The position numbers and the translations under genes are program-made. The notes below the pieces were generated by a model that saw only the letters and a program-made list of their open reading frames with translations, did no database searches and was not told the DNA's origin. Source: Rhizobium sp. (GTDB taxonomy: Bacteria; Pseudomonadota; Alphaproteobacteria; Rhizobiales; Rhizobiaceae). Taken from it: a stretch of DNA of 64,000 bases. Each line of letters begins with the position of its first letter. The stretch's first letter is position 1. Location: positions 16,184-80,183 of the forward strand of contig JAQGJP010000012.1 in assembly GCA_028290545.1 (NCBI GenBank), given 5' to 3'. Positions 15,018-24,365 of this stretch are shown here, piece after piece.

Positions 15018-17561
15018 ATGGATGCAAAAACCGAGACAGGAACGAGCCTGACGCTGCCCGCGCCATTCTCCACCTGGTTTGCCTCCAGGGGCTGGAGCCC
15101 GCGCGAGCATCAGCTGGGACTGCTGGAGAAGACCGCTGGCGGCCATTCAGCGCTGCTGATCGCCCCGACAGGCGCCGGCAAGACGCTGGCCGGCTTCCTG
15201 CCATCGATGATCGATCTCAATTCACGCGGCAGGAAAAAGGCCGGAACCGCGTTTCAGGGCATCCACACGCTCTATATCTCCCCACTCAAGGCGCTTGCCA
15301 TCGATATCGAGCGCAATCTGGATCGCCCGGTCACCGAGATGGGCCTGAACATCTCGATCGAGACCCGCACGGGGGACACGCCCCAGCACAAGCGCACCCG
15401 CCAACGGCTCAATCCACCCGATATCCTGCTGACCACGCCCGAGCAGGTGGCGCTGCTGATCGCCTCGAGCGAGGCCGAACGATTTTTCAAGGACCTGAAA
15501 TTCGTGATCTTCGATGAGCTGCATTCGCTGGTGACCTCCAAGCGCGGCCATCTGCTGTCACTGGGGCTTGCGCGCCTGCGCAAACTCGCACCGGATCTTC
15601 GCACGATTGGTTTGTCGGCAACTGTCGCCGAGCCCGGCGATCTCCGCCGCTGGCTGGTGGCGCAACGCCCCGATACGGAAAATCTCTCCTCGCTGGTCAC
15701 GGTCACCGGTGGCGCGCGGCCGCATATCACCATTCTCGAGACCGAGGAGCGAATCCCCTGGCAGGGCCATTCGGCCCGCTATGCGATGGGCGAGGTCTAC
15801 GAGGCGATCAAGCAACACAAGACGACGATCCTGTTCGTCAACACCCGCTCGCAGGCCGAGATGCTGTTCCAGGAGCTTTGGCGGATCAATGACGACAGCC
15901 TGCCGATCGCGCTGCATCACGGTTCGCTGGATGCCGGCCAGCGGCGGCGGGTGGAGGCGGCAATGTCGGACAACAGGCTGCGCGCCGTGGTGGCCACCTC
16001 GACGCTCGATCTCGGGCTTGACTGGGGCGATGTCGATCTCGTCATCCATGTCGGCGCGCCGAAGGGCGCCTCGCGGCTTGCCCAGCGCATCGGCCGTTCC
16101 AACCACCGCATGGACGAACCGAGCCGGGCGATCCTGGTGCCGGCCAACCGCTTCGAGGTGATGGAATGCCAGGCCGCACTCGATGCCAATTATCTCGGCG
16201 CGCAGGACACGCCGCCGGTGGCAACCGGCGCGCTCGATGTGCTCTGTCAGCATATCATGGGGCTGGCATGCGCCGACCCGTTCGATGCGCTCGACATCTA
16301 CGACGAAATCACCACCGCCTCGCCCTATACACATCTCACGTGGGAAACCTTCGAGCGGGCGCTGGATTTCGTCGCTACCGGCGGCTATGCGCTGAAAAGC
16401 TATGAACGCTATGCCAAGATCCGCAAGAACAAGGACGGCCTGTGGCGCGTCTCCAACCCGCTCTACGCCCAGCAATACCGGCTGAATATCGGCACGATCA
16501 TCGAGGCGCCGGTGCTGAATGTCCGGCTGGTGCGGCCCGGCAAGAGCGTCGTCGGCCGCGGCGGACCGGTGCTCGGCCAGGTCGAGGAATATTTCCTGGA
16601 AACACTGGCGCAGGGCGACACATTCATGTTCGGCGGTCGCGTGCTGCGCTTCGAAGGCATCCGCGAGAACGAGTGCCTGGCGTCCGAAGCCCGCTCGCAG
16701 GACCCGCGCATTCCGGCCTATGCCGGCGGCAAGTTCCCGCTGTCGACCTATCTCGCCGAGGGCGTTCGCGCCATGCTCGCCGATCCGGACAAACGGAAGG
16801 ACCTGCCCGACCAGGTGCGCGACTGGCTGGCGATCCAGGAGGAAAAATCGGTCCTGCCGCGCCGCGACGAACTGCTGATCGAGACATTTCCACGCGGGCA
16901 GCGCTTTTACATGGTCGCCTATCCGTTCGAAGGCCGGCTGGCGCATCAGACGCTCGGCATGCTTCTGACCCGCCGGCTCGATCGCATCGGAGCAAAACCG
17001 CTAGGCTTCGTCGCCACCGATTATTCTCTGGCGATTTGGGCCCTGGAAGACATGGGCGCGCTGTTCTCGAAGAAGAAAAAGGCGCTCGCCGACCTGTTCG
17101 ACGAGGACATGCTCGGCGACGATCTCGAAGCCTGGCTGAGCGAGACCTGGCTGCTGAAGCGCACGTTTCGCAACTGCGCCGTGATCGCCGGGCTGATCGA
17201 GCGCCGCCATCCCGGCAAGGAAAAGACCGGCAGGCAGGTCACGGTCTCGGCCGATCTGATCTACGACGTGCTGCGCGCGCATGAGCCGGATCATATTCTT
17301 CTCGAGGCGACACGACACGATGCGGCACAAGGGCTTTTGGACATTCAGCGACTTGGCGATATGCTGGCGCGAATCAAGGGGCACATCAGGCTGATGCGGC
17401 TCGACCAGATCTCGCCGCTCGCGGTGCCGATCATGCTGGAAATCGGCAGGGAGTCGGTGGCGGGTGCGGCGGACGAAGCGCTGCTCACCGAGGCCGCGGA
17501 TGATCTGATCGCCGATGCAATGGGACGAACGCATGAACCGGCTGGCAACGGCAAAGACTGA
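15018..17561 (+). CDS. ligase-associated DNA damage response DEXH-box helicase (Lhr family)
   Basis: An 847-residue superfamily 2 helicase of the Lhr-core type. Walker A is APTGAGKT (about 49-56), motif II is DELH (about 166-169), then SATV (motif III) and QRIGRSNH (motif VI). The length fits the ligase-associated subgroup, which in many bacteria is encoded with an ATP-dependent DNA ligase, an exonuclease and PdeM. Here only PdeM follows, overlapping by 29 bases; ligase and exonuclease are not nearby. Proposed role is 3'-5' translocation on DNA in repair. Confidence 0.92.
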   Translation: MDAKTETGTSLTLPAPFSTWFASRGWSPREHQLGLLEKTAGGHSALLIAPTGAGKTLAGFLPSMIDLNSRGRKKAGTAFQGIHTLYISPLKALAIDIERNLDRPVTEMGLNISIETRTGDTPQHKRTRQRLNPPDILLTTPEQVALLIASSEAERFFKDLKFVIFDELHSLVTSKRGHLLSLGLARLRKLAPDLRTIGLSATVAEPGDLRRWLVAQRPDTENLSSLVTVTGGARPHITILETEERIPWQGHSARYAMGEVYEAIKQHKTTILFVNTRSQAEMLFQELWRINDDSLPIALHHGSLDAGQRRRVEAAMSDNRLRAVVATSTLDLGLDWGDVDLVIHVGAPKGASRLAQRIGRSNHRMDEPSRAILVPANRFEVMECQAALDANYLGAQDTPPVATGALDVLCQHIMGLACADPFDALDIYDEITTASPYTHLTWETFERALDFVATGGYALKSYERYAKIRKNKDGLWRVSNPLYAQQYRLNIGTIIEAPVLNVRLVRPGKSVVGRGGPVLGQVEEYFLETLAQGDTFMFGGRVLRFEGIRENECLASEARSQDPRIPAYAGGKFPLSTYLAEGVRAMLADPDKRKDLPDQVRDWLAIQEEKSVLPRRDELLIETFPRGQRFYMVAYPFEGRLAHQTLGMLLTRRLDRIGAKPLGFVATDYSLAIWALEDMGALFSKKKKALADLFDEDMLGDDLEAWLSETWLLKRTFRNCAVIAGLIERRHPGKEKTGRQVTVSADLIYDVLRAHEPDHILLEATRHDAAQGLLDIQRLGDMLARIKGHIRLMRLDQISPLAVPIMLEIGRESVAGAADEALLTEAADDLIADAMGRTHEPAGNGKD

Positions 17562-18258
17562 CCTCGATATGATCCCGGCGCCATCTTGCGAAACTGAGAT
17601 CAATGGCCAGCGGATCGTGCTCGATCCGTCCGGCGCGATGTTCCTGCCCGATTGCGGCCTGCTCTGCGTTTCCGACCTGCATCTCGAAAAGGGTGCGGCC
17701 TTTGCCCGGCGCGGCCAGCTTCTGCCGCCCTGGGACACGCTGGCGACGCTGCGTATCCTGGAACGCGTGATCGCCCGCCACAATCCACGGACAGTCATCT
17801 CGCTTGGCGACAATTTCCATGACCGAACCGGCTCGGTGCATATGCCGGTCGAATTCCGGCTGATGATCAACGCGATGGCGCGCGGCCGCGAATGGATCTG
17901 GATCAACGGCAATCACGACCCGGACGGCGTCACCGATCTTGCCGGCATCTCCGCCGATACGCTCGATTATGCCGGCCTGCATTTCCGCCACGAACCGCAG
18001 AAAAAGCCGCTGCCCGGTGAAATTTCAGGCCATCTGCATCCGTCGGCAACGCTCTGGCGTCGCTTACGCGCCGTCCGGCGGCCGTGTTTTGCCGTCGATG
18101 GCGCGCGCATGATCATGCCGTCCTTCGGCGTGCTGACCGGCGGGCTCGACATCGACAATCGCGCCTTCACCGGCCTGTTCGAGAAGAGCCGGCTGACCGC
18201 CCATATGCTCAGCCAAGGCCGCATCCACACCTTCGCGTACCACGTCTTACGCGGCTGA
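17533..18258 (+). CDS. pdeM: ligase-associated metallophosphoesterase PdeM
   Basis: A 241-residue calcineurin-like phosphoesterase with the metal motifs SDLHLEKG, GDNFHD, GNHD and SGHLHP. These match the ligase-associated DNA-damage nuclease/phosphoesterase PdeM. The helicase gene overlaps its start, the usual arrangement. The start at 17533 follows GGGACGAACGC; an ATG at 17515 is also possible. Its stop abuts the stop of the convergent RibD-like gene. Confidence 0.88.
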   Translation: MNRLATAKTDLDMIPAPSCETEINGQRIVLDPSGAMFLPDCGLLCVSDLHLEKGAAFARRGQLLPPWDTLATLRILERVIARHNPRTVISLGDNFHDRTGSVHMPVEFRLMINAMARGREWIWINGNHDPDGVTDLAGISADTLDYAGLHFRHEPQKKPLPGEISGHLHPSATLWRRLRAVRRPCFAVDGARMIMPSFGVLTGGLDIDNRAFTGLFEKSRLTAHMLSQGRIHTFAYHVLRG

Positions 18259-18822
18259 TCACTTCACGTTTTCAGGCGTATAGCGCAGGATCACAGTGCC
18301 GGATTTCAGGGGCCGGGCTTCGATCAGCTTGAATTTCGACTTGCCTTCGGCGCCCTTGAAGAACGGATTGCCCTTGCCGATCGTCACCGGCACGACGCCG
18401 AGCATGATTTCATCGATCTGCCCCGCCTTCATCAGGGAATCGGCAAGGGCGGCGCTGCCGAAAATGTAGATATTCTTGCCGGGTTCTTTGCGCAGGCGGG
18501 CAAGATCCGCCACCGGGTCCGAGGTCATTCGCGTATTGTTCCAGTCGGAACTGGTGAACGTCCGCGAGGCGATGAGTTTCGGCAAGGCATTCATGTAGCG
18601 CTTGGTTTCGCCCTCCTCCTCCGTCGTCGTCGTCCAGTAGGACTTCATGCCCTCATAGGTGACGCGGCCGAACATCAGCAGGCTTGCCTCGTTGCCGAAA
18701 CTTTTGCTCAGGACGTTCAGTTCGTCGCTCCAGCCATCGCTGTGGAATTCGATGTCCCACTGTTTCTCGCCTTCGAAATAGCCATCCAGCGTTACCATAC
18801 ACCAGACGATCACCTTTGCCAT
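18259..18822 (-). CDS. dihydrofolate reductase-family (RibD C-terminal) protein
   Basis: A 187-residue protein of the RibD/DHFR-like fold (WCMVTLDGYFEG at the start, LLMFGRVTYEGMKSYW, IYIFGSAALADSLMKAGQIDEI). Members bind NADPH but most have unknown substrates. The ATG at 18822 has GGAGG about seven bases away; an ATG six bases earlier is too close to it. Divergent from the HxlR regulator, which probably controls it. Confidence 0.85.
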   Translation of the reverse strand: MAKVIVWCMVTLDGYFEGEKQWDIEFHSDGWSDELNVLSKSFGNEASLLMFGRVTYEGMKSYWTTTTEEEGETKRYMNALPKLIASRTFTSSDWNNTRMTSDPVADLARLRKEPGKNIYIFGSAALADSLMKAGQIDEIMLGVVPVTIGKGNPFFKGAEGKSKFKLIEARPLKSGTVILRYTPENVK

Positions 18823-18845
18823 TTCCATTCCTCCGGATATAGTAG

Positions 18846-18901
18846 TTGCGTATTGCAAGCAGTTGATCAGTAGATAAACTGATTGTATTTTGCAAGTGGT
18901 T
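18846..18901. promoter_or_regulatory. direct repeats in the RibD-like/HxlR divergent promoter
   Basis: Two imperfect 19-base direct repeats share TTG-n-T/A-n-TTGCAAG-nn-GTT: 18846-18864 and 18883-18901, 37 bases apart. Between them is an imperfect palindrome (CAGTT...AACTG). Their place between divergent genes suggests HxlR binding sites; not tested. Confidence 0.5.
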
Positions 18902-18912
18902 CTGGAGAAAAA

Positions 18913-19410
18913 ATGAAAGACGCGCATCGATCGGGATGCCCGATCAACCTGACGCTGGAAATCCTCGGCGACCGCTGGAGCCTGATCGTGTTGCGCGACA
19001 TGATGTTCGGCAACCGCCGGCATTTCCGCGAATTGCTGACGCGGTCCGACGAAGGCATCGCGTCCAACATCCTCGCCGACCGTCTCAAGCGACTAATGGA
19101 GGAGGGCCTGATCAGCAGGGCCGACGATCCGAGCCACAAGCAAAAGGGGCTCTATAGTTTGACCGAAATGGGCATTTCGCTCGTGCCGGTCTTCGCGGCG
19201 ATGGGCACATGGGGCCGCAGGTTCCTGCCGGTTAGCGAGGAACTGAGCATTCGCGCCGAACTGCTGGAGCGCGGTGGCCCCGCCATATGGGAGGATTTCA
19301 TGGCGGAACTGCGCGCCATGCATCTCGGCATGCCCGCCCCTGAGCGTTCGGTATTCGCCGAACTGCGGAAGGCGTACGAAGACGTTATGGCAGCGAAAGC
19401 TGTGCCGTGA
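18913..19410 (+). CDS. HxlR-family transcriptional regulator
   Basis: A 165-residue winged-helix regulator of the HxlR type: CPINLTLEILGDRWSLIVLRDM near the start with the family's conserved Cys, FRELLTRSDEGIASNILADRLKRL and a long C-terminal extension. HxlR proteins respond to reactive aldehydes or oxidants through the Cys. ATG 18913 follows CTGGAGAAAAA. Divergent from the RibD-like gene. Confidence 0.9.
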   Translation: MKDAHRSGCPINLTLEILGDRWSLIVLRDMMFGNRRHFRELLTRSDEGIASNILADRLKRLMEEGLISRADDPSHKQKGLYSLTEMGISLVPVFAAMGTWGRRFLPVSEELSIRAELLERGGPAIWEDFMAELRAMHLGMPAPERSVFAELRKAYEDVMAAKAVP

Positions 19411-19413
19411 AAC

Positions 19414-20205
19414 TCAGTCGCGGCGGAACATCAGGCTCGCGCCCCAGCCGGAAATCACAGCCAGCATCACAGAAAAAATGCCGTATAATAGCGGCCTTTC
19501 CAACGCGGCCTGGGTGATGGTTTCCTCAAGGCCGGTCTTGACCACCCGCAGGGGCAGCGACTTTTCGGCAACGAAAATGCCCTGTTTGAAAAGCACGGCT
19601 CGGATCGTATGCGTGCCGTTGGGGATATCGGCCGGAATATGGATGTTTGCCGCAAACAGCGACGAGGATATAAACGTCACGCCTCCGGGATTGCTCTGGT
19701 AGAGCTGGGATTTGTGCTTCAGGCCCAGAAAGGCATCGCGGTATTCCTGCACCTCCTCGGCACGTCCGGAAAATGTCGATGGCACCAGCTTGACCCGAGG
19801 CAGGCCAACATTGAAAGTCGACAGTTCCGTCGGCTTGGCAATCGTGTCCAAAGCCTTGGTCGAGGTCATCGAGAACGATTCCGGCATCCTCTCGAATGTC
19901 ACCGAATAACGATTGACCCAGACGCCGAACACCCGCTCCTTCTTGCGTACGGTGATAAAATCGCGTGGGCCTTCGAGCGCCACGACGAGATCGTAGCCTC
20001 CGCTCTTCAACAGGTCGGGTATGGCATGGTCGATAGCGCCGAACACGGTGACATCGGTGCCGGCGAAATCCGGGGCGATGGCGATCTCCGGCGAACTGAC
20101 GCCGATATTGACGACTTCCGGCTCGAGTGCCCTGTCGAGATCTTCCTGCGCAAATGCGGGAAGCACAAGAAACGACAGCAGCAGTGGAGCCAGCAGCGCT
20201 CTCAT
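19414..20205 (-). CDS. TIGR02186-family exported/membrane protein
   Basis: A 263-residue protein with an N-terminal signal peptide (LLAPLLLSFLVLPAFAQ) and one C-terminal membrane segment (YGIFSVMLAVISGWGASLMF). It matches the alphaproteobacterial family TIGR02186, which is nearly always beside a TSUP permease, as here. The start overlaps the permease stop (ATGA). The mature part is periplasmic and anchored at its C-terminus; it may help the transporter, but its role is unknown. Confidence 0.85.
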   Translation of the reverse strand: MRALLAPLLLSFLVLPAFAQEDLDRALEPEVVNIGVSSPEIAIAPDFAGTDVTVFGAIDHAIPDLLKSGGYDLVVALEGPRDFITVRKKERVFGVWVNRYSVTFERMPESFSMTSTKALDTIAKPTELSTFNVGLPRVKLVPSTFSGRAEEVQEYRDAFLGLKHKSQLYQSNPGGVTFISSSLFAANIHIPADIPNGTHTIRAVLFKQGIFVAEKSLPLRVVKTGLEETITQAALERPLLYGIFSVMLAVISGWGASLMFRRD

Positions 20206-21125
20206 TGCAAAGCCCCCGCGTGAGCGATCGAATAGAGATCCGCGGGTGGCAGGAACAGGTCGATGGCAAGGCGCATGCCGACGGCAAGGATCATGATCGC
20301 CAGCAGGGCGCGCAACTGCTCGGCCTTCAGTCTCTGGCCGACCCGCACGCCATATTGTGCCGCGACGACGCCGGACAACATCAGGATGAAGGCCAGCACG
20401 ATATCGACCGAATGGTTGGTGATCGCCTGGACGATCGTCGAATATGTCGAGACGAAAATGATCTGGAACAGCGAGGTCCCGACCACGACGTTGGCCGGAA
20501 TACGCAGGAGATAGATCATCGCCGGCACCATGATGAAGCCGCCGCCGACGCCCATCACCGATGTCAGGATGCCGACACCGAAACCGAGGCCGACCACGGG
20601 AATGATCGACAGATAGATCTTCGACTTCTTGAACCGCATCTTGAACGGCAGCTTATGCACCCAATTGTGCTGGGTGCGGGTGAACGCCGGCGTCTCGTTG
20701 CGGCGGGCACGGCGGATGGCGTGGACGCTCTCGATCATCATCAGCGAGCCGACCGAGGTCAGCAACACCACGTAAAGCAGCGAGATGACCAGATCGAGCT
20801 GGCCGAGCGTCCGCAGAACCGCGAAGATCCAGATTCCGAGCGTGGCGCCGAACAGACCGCCGACCAGCAATACCGTGCCGAGTTTCAGATCGATCGTGCC
20901 GCGGCGAAAATGCGTGATCGCCCCGGAGATCGAGGACGCCACGACCTGGTTGGCGCCGGTGGCGACCGCGATCGCCGGCGGCACATTGTAGAAGATCAGC
21001 AGCGGCGTGATCAGGAATCCGCCGCCGACGCCGAACATGCCGGAAAGAAATCCGACCGCAGCGCCCATGCCGAGGATGATGAAAATATTCACCGAGAGCT
21101 CGGCTATGGGCAGGTAGATGGTCAC
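20202..21125 (-). CDS. TSUP-family (TauE/SafE) membrane transporter
   Basis: A 307-residue membrane protein with the duplicated TSUP motifs GFLSGMFGVGGGFLITPLL and LTSVMGVGGGFIMVPAM. TSUP permeases move sulfite, sulfonates or organosulfur compounds. The start is GTG at 21125 after AAGGACGCCC; a longer frame upstream lacks a good start and would add a non-hydrophobic 38-residue tail. Coupled with the TIGR02186 protein. Substrate is unknown. Confidence 0.88.
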   Translation of the reverse strand: MTIYLPIAELSVNIFIILGMGAAVGFLSGMFGVGGGFLITPLLIFYNVPPAIAVATGANQVVASSISGAITHFRRGTIDLKLGTVLLVGGLFGATLGIWIFAVLRTLGQLDLVISLLYVVLLTSVGSLMMIESVHAIRRARRNETPAFTRTQHNWVHKLPFKMRFKKSKIYLSIIPVVGLGFGVGILTSVMGVGGGFIMVPAMIYLLRIPANVVVGTSLFQIIFVSTYSTIVQAITNHSVDIVLAFILMLSGVVAAQYGVRVGQRLKAEQLRALLAIMILAVGMRLAIDLFLPPADLYSIAHAGALQ

Positions 21126-21346
21126 ACGGGCGTCCTTGACGGCAAATAAAGAAGAACAGGCCGGATGTCCCCGGGCCTGTCCCAAAGTGTTACATATTGA
21201 TTTTAAGATAGTCTTGCGCCGGTGAAATGTGGCTGTCAACCAAAGGGCCGGGATGTTTCAATGTTTCATTAAATTATAATTTCGCTGTATAATCCACCGG
21301 TTAAGTAGTGATTGACTTTGGCAGTCGACTGCTGATGCGTTAACGT

Positions 21347-21601
21347 TCAGCCGTCGTCCAGCGTCACTCTCGCCCGTTCCACTTTCTCGATCCATTCACC
21401 GCCCATCCTATAGGCCTTGAGCGCATCGATCGCGTCCTCATTGTCGAGCCGCGAACAGATGCGGTAGATCTCCAGCACTTCGGCGCTCATCTCGCCCGCC
21501 TTGTAGAAATGCATCGCCGCCGCGTAGCGCGCCCGGCCCGACCATTCCTCGCCTGCCGGCGTCAGGATCAGGCGCCAGTTCTCGCGCGCCTCTGTGTCCA
21601 T
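21347..21601 (-). CDS. 84-residue conserved-looking soluble protein, last gene of an FAD/GcvT operon
   Basis: A small helical protein (WSGRARYAAAMHFYKAGEMSAEVLEIYRICSRLDNEDAIDAL) with no signal peptide or membrane segment. Its ATG shares one base with the stop of the GcvT-like gene, so the two are tightly coupled. I do not recognise a family. The coupling suggests a small subunit or accessory factor of the enzymes encoded upstream. Followed by 221 bases with no clear gene. Confidence 0.65.
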   Translation of the reverse strand: MDTEARENWRLILTPAGEEWSGRARYAAAMHFYKAGEMSAEVLEIYRICSRLDNEDAIDALKAYRMGGEWIEKVERARVTLDDG

Positions 21602-22845
21602 CAGATAAGCCCCGGCGGGTTGGCGCCGCGCCTGTCAAGCTTCAGGAACGGCCGAGGCACAATCTTCACCCGCTTCATCAGTTTCTGATAATTGAGTTCG
21701 CGCAGCGCATAGATCTCGACCCAGAGATCACCGGTGATCGTCTCGCCATAGGGCCGGGTCAGGCTGGCAATGGCGATGTTCTTCTTGAGGATCGGCGACC
21801 AGGCGGATGCGGTGACAATGCCGACCTCACGCTTTCTGTTGTGGTAGATCAGTGATAGGGGCCCGGCGACATTGCCCTCGACCTCGATGCCGACGAGGAT
21901 GTGCTTCAGCGTCTTCTTCGCGCGCGCCCTGGCGATGGCGTTGCGGCCGTTGAAATTCGGCTTCTCCAGATCGACCAGCCAGTCGAGCCCGATCTCGTCG
22001 GGCATCCGCAGCCGATCTTCGCGCAGCGCGGTTTCCGAGGTGACGAAATCGGCATTGGCGACTATGAAGCCGGCCTCGATGCGCGCATGGTTGAGCGCTG
22101 CATAGCCGATCGCCCGCATGCGGTTCTTCGCGGCTACGGCCCAGAGCCGGTCCCAGAGGCTGAGCGCCAGTTCGCGCGGGAGGAACAGCTCGTATCCGAG
22201 ATCGCCGGTGAAGCCGGTGCGCGAAATGGTGACGTTGCCGCCTTCATGCGGCAAGCTCGCGAGCTGGAACGGTTTCAGGTTCTCGACGCCGTCAAAACCC
22301 GCATCGCGCAGCACGGAATAGGAAACGGGCCCCTGCAGCGCCAGTCCCGCGATCTCCATGCTCTCGTCGATGATCGAGACATTAAACCCCTCGGCGCTGT
22401 CGAGCAGCCATGGTAAGTGTCGTTCCTGGGAGCAGAGGCGGAATTCGTTGGTGCCGAGCCGGAAAAGTGTGCCATCGTCCAGCACATGGCCACGATCGTC
22501 GCACCAGCAGGTGTAATGCACCCGGTTGACACCAAGCTTGCGGACATCGCGCACCGTCAGCCGGTTGAGAAACGCCTCGGCGTCCGGCCCTGATATCCGG
22601 TATTTGGTCATCGGCGAGATGTCGAACAGCGCCGCTGTCGAGCGGATGGCGAAATATTCGAGTTCTTCGTCCGAAAGCGTATGCGGCGCCTTGGTGCCAG
22701 ACCACGCATACCAGTCATTGTTGATGTTGAGTGCGTCGAGCCGCGCATGGAACGGCGATTCCAGCAAGGGCGACAGGATATGGCCCTTGGCCATCGCGCC
22801 GGCATTGCGGGAGAGGCCGGTGATCTCATGGGCGATCTCGTTCAT
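21601..22845 (-). CDS. GcvT/DmdA-type folate-dependent aminomethyl- or demethylase-like protein
   Basis: A 414-residue protein of the glycine cleavage T-protein family: FDISPMTKYRISGPDAEAFLNRL in the N-terminal domain, GLALQGPVSYSVLRDAG, and GFTGDLGYELFLP as in DmdA and dimethylglycine oxidase folate domains. Such proteins transfer a one-carbon unit from an amine or sulfonium to tetrahydrofolate. No stand-alone glycine cleavage genes are nearby. Its start overlaps the second FAD gene by four bases. Demethylation of a methylated amine is the likely role; DMSP is an alternative substrate. Confidence 0.82.
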   Translation of the reverse strand: MNEIAHEITGLSRNAGAMAKGHILSPLLESPFHARLDALNINNDWYAWSGTKAPHTLSDEELEYFAIRSTAALFDISPMTKYRISGPDAEAFLNRLTVRDVRKLGVNRVHYTCWCDDRGHVLDDGTLFRLGTNEFRLCSQERHLPWLLDSAEGFNVSIIDESMEIAGLALQGPVSYSVLRDAGFDGVENLKPFQLASLPHEGGNVTISRTGFTGDLGYELFLPRELALSLWDRLWAVAAKNRMRAIGYAALNHARIEAGFIVANADFVTSETALREDRLRMPDEIGLDWLVDLEKPNFNGRNAIARARAKKTLKHILVGIEVEGNVAGPLSLIYHNRKREVGIVTASAWSPILKKNIAIASLTRPYGETITGDLWVEIYALRELNYQKLMKRVKIVPRPFLKLDRRGANPPGLI

Positions 22846-24365
22846 ACGTCTCTCCTCGAAAGAATGTACCGGGCCGCATTCATCCCCGGCAGACCGGAAA
22901 TGCCGCCACCAGGATGGCTGCCGGCGCTTGCCAGATAGAGCCCGGCGAGTGGCGTATCATAGCCGGAGACGGCAAAGGTCGGACGGTTGAGCAGCATCTG
23001 GTCGACCTGCAATTCGCCGTGATGCCAGTGGCCTCCCGGCATATTGTAACGCGCCTCGATATCCGGCGGCACCAGAAGTTCGCCTGATTTGACCGAGGCG
23101 GAAATGCCCGGCGCATAACGTTCCAGCACGGCCATGATCGCAGCCAGGAATTTCGGCTTGCCAGTCTCCCATCCCTCTTTCAGCTCATAGGGTGCATATT
23201 GGACGATAGCCGACAGCGTGCAGCCGCCCTGTGGCACGAGCGACGTGTCGAAAAGGCTCGGCAGGATAATCTCCATGACTGGATCAGGCGAGAACTCGCC
23301 GTATTTTGCCGGGTTGAAGGCATCCTCGACATGACGAACGCCGCGTGCAATCACCAGGCGTCCCTTGAGATCACTGGCATTCACGCCCTTGAACGTCGGC
23401 ACCTTCTCCAGCGTCAGCGTGAGCCTGGCAGCATCCCCCTTGGTCCTGACATGCTTGAGGCTCATCGAAAGATGCGTATCGATCTCGCCCGGCGCGGTCA
23501 GATGCCTGAGCGTCGTGACCGGATGGATTGCCGAGACAATCACCGTGGCCGAAATCTCTTCGCCGCTTGCCAACACGACGCCGGATGCCTTGCCGCACTC
23601 GGAGACGATCCGCGCCACGGCCGCATTCAGCCGGATCTGCGCGCCCGCCTTGACGGCGGCCTTCTCCAGCGCGGAAACTACAGTGCCCATACCGCCTTTG
23701 GGGATGAACTGGCCACCCGCCTTTCCCAGCGCCTCGCCGGTAAGCCGATAATAGAGTCCCAGCAGCGAGGTCGGTGAACGCGAGCCCAGATGGATGCCGA
23801 GCGTCGCATCAAAGGCGATCAGGCCCTTCAGCCGATCGTCGGTCAAATATTCGTCGGCGATATCGGCGACATTCATCAGCAGCATGCGGGCGAAATCGCG
23901 TGCTTCGTCGCGTCCCCTGCGGATCAGACTGAGGCCTGCGAAACCCATGTCCGCGAGATCCCTGAAACCGAGCTCGCCCGGCCGCGGCGGCCGCCTGCCG
24001 AGGAAGCGCTTCAGCACCGAGGCCTGCAGCATCAGCTTTTCACGCATCTTGGCCCATGCCTTCGCCTCAGTAGCGCTTATGCCCTCGACGGTTTCGCCAT
24101 AACCGCCGCGCAGGATCGCCGGACCTTTGTCCGGGTCGAGCACAACGGTCGGCAGCAGTTCGCCACCAAAAGCGCCTTCGCTGAGGCCAAGGCCCTTAAG
24201 CACTTTCGGATCAAGGCGGTTGACGATATGAGCGAGGCCGATTCCGCCGCCGACTTTGGCGGAGGCTTCCAGCACCAGAACCTTTTTGCCGGCCTTGGCG
24301 AGGAAACCCGCCGCCACAAGCCCGTTATGCCCGGCGCCGATGATGATTGCGTCAAAGGATGTCAT
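22842..24365 (-). CDS. PYROXD2-type NAD(P)/FAD-dependent oxidoreductase B
   Basis: A 507-residue flavoprotein of the phytoene-desaturase/PYROXD2 superfamily. The FAD-binding loop is GAGHNGLVAAGFLAKAG (about 9-25) and the C-terminal block LASAGSHPGGGISGLPGMNAA is characteristic. It is a paralogue of the neighbouring gene upstream, which overlaps it by 14 bases. Paired with a GcvT-like protein it may oxidise a methylated amine so that the released C1 unit goes to folate. Exact chemistry is inference. Confidence 0.85.
   Translation of the reverse strand: MTSFDAIIIGAGHNGLVAAGFLAKAGKKVLVLEASAKVGGGIGLAHIVNRLDPKVLKGLGLSEGAFGGELLPTVVLDPDKGPAILRGGYGETVEGISATEAKAWAKMREKLMLQASVLKRFLGRRPPRPGELGFRDLADMGFAGLSLIRRGRDEARDFARMLLMNVADIADEYLTDDRLKGLIAFDATLGIHLGSRSPTSLLGLYYRLTGEALGKAGGQFIPKGGMGTVVSALEKAAVKAGAQIRLNAAVARIVSECGKASGVVLASGEEISATVIVSAIHPVTTLRHLTAPGEIDTHLSMSLKHVRTKGDAARLTLTLEKVPTFKGVNASDLKGRLVIARGVRHVEDAFNPAKYGEFSPDPVMEIILPSLFDTSLVPQGGCTLSAIVQYAPYELKEGWETGKPKFLAAIMAVLERYAPGISASVKSGELLVPPDIEARYNMPGGHWHHGELQVDQMLLNRPTFAVSGYDTPLAGLYLASAGSHPGGGISGLPGMNAARYILSRRDV

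Noticed and set aside
15558..16946. 462-codon minus-strand frame opposite the helicase
   Set aside because: Antisense shadow of a clear helicase gene; no motif or ribosome-binding site.
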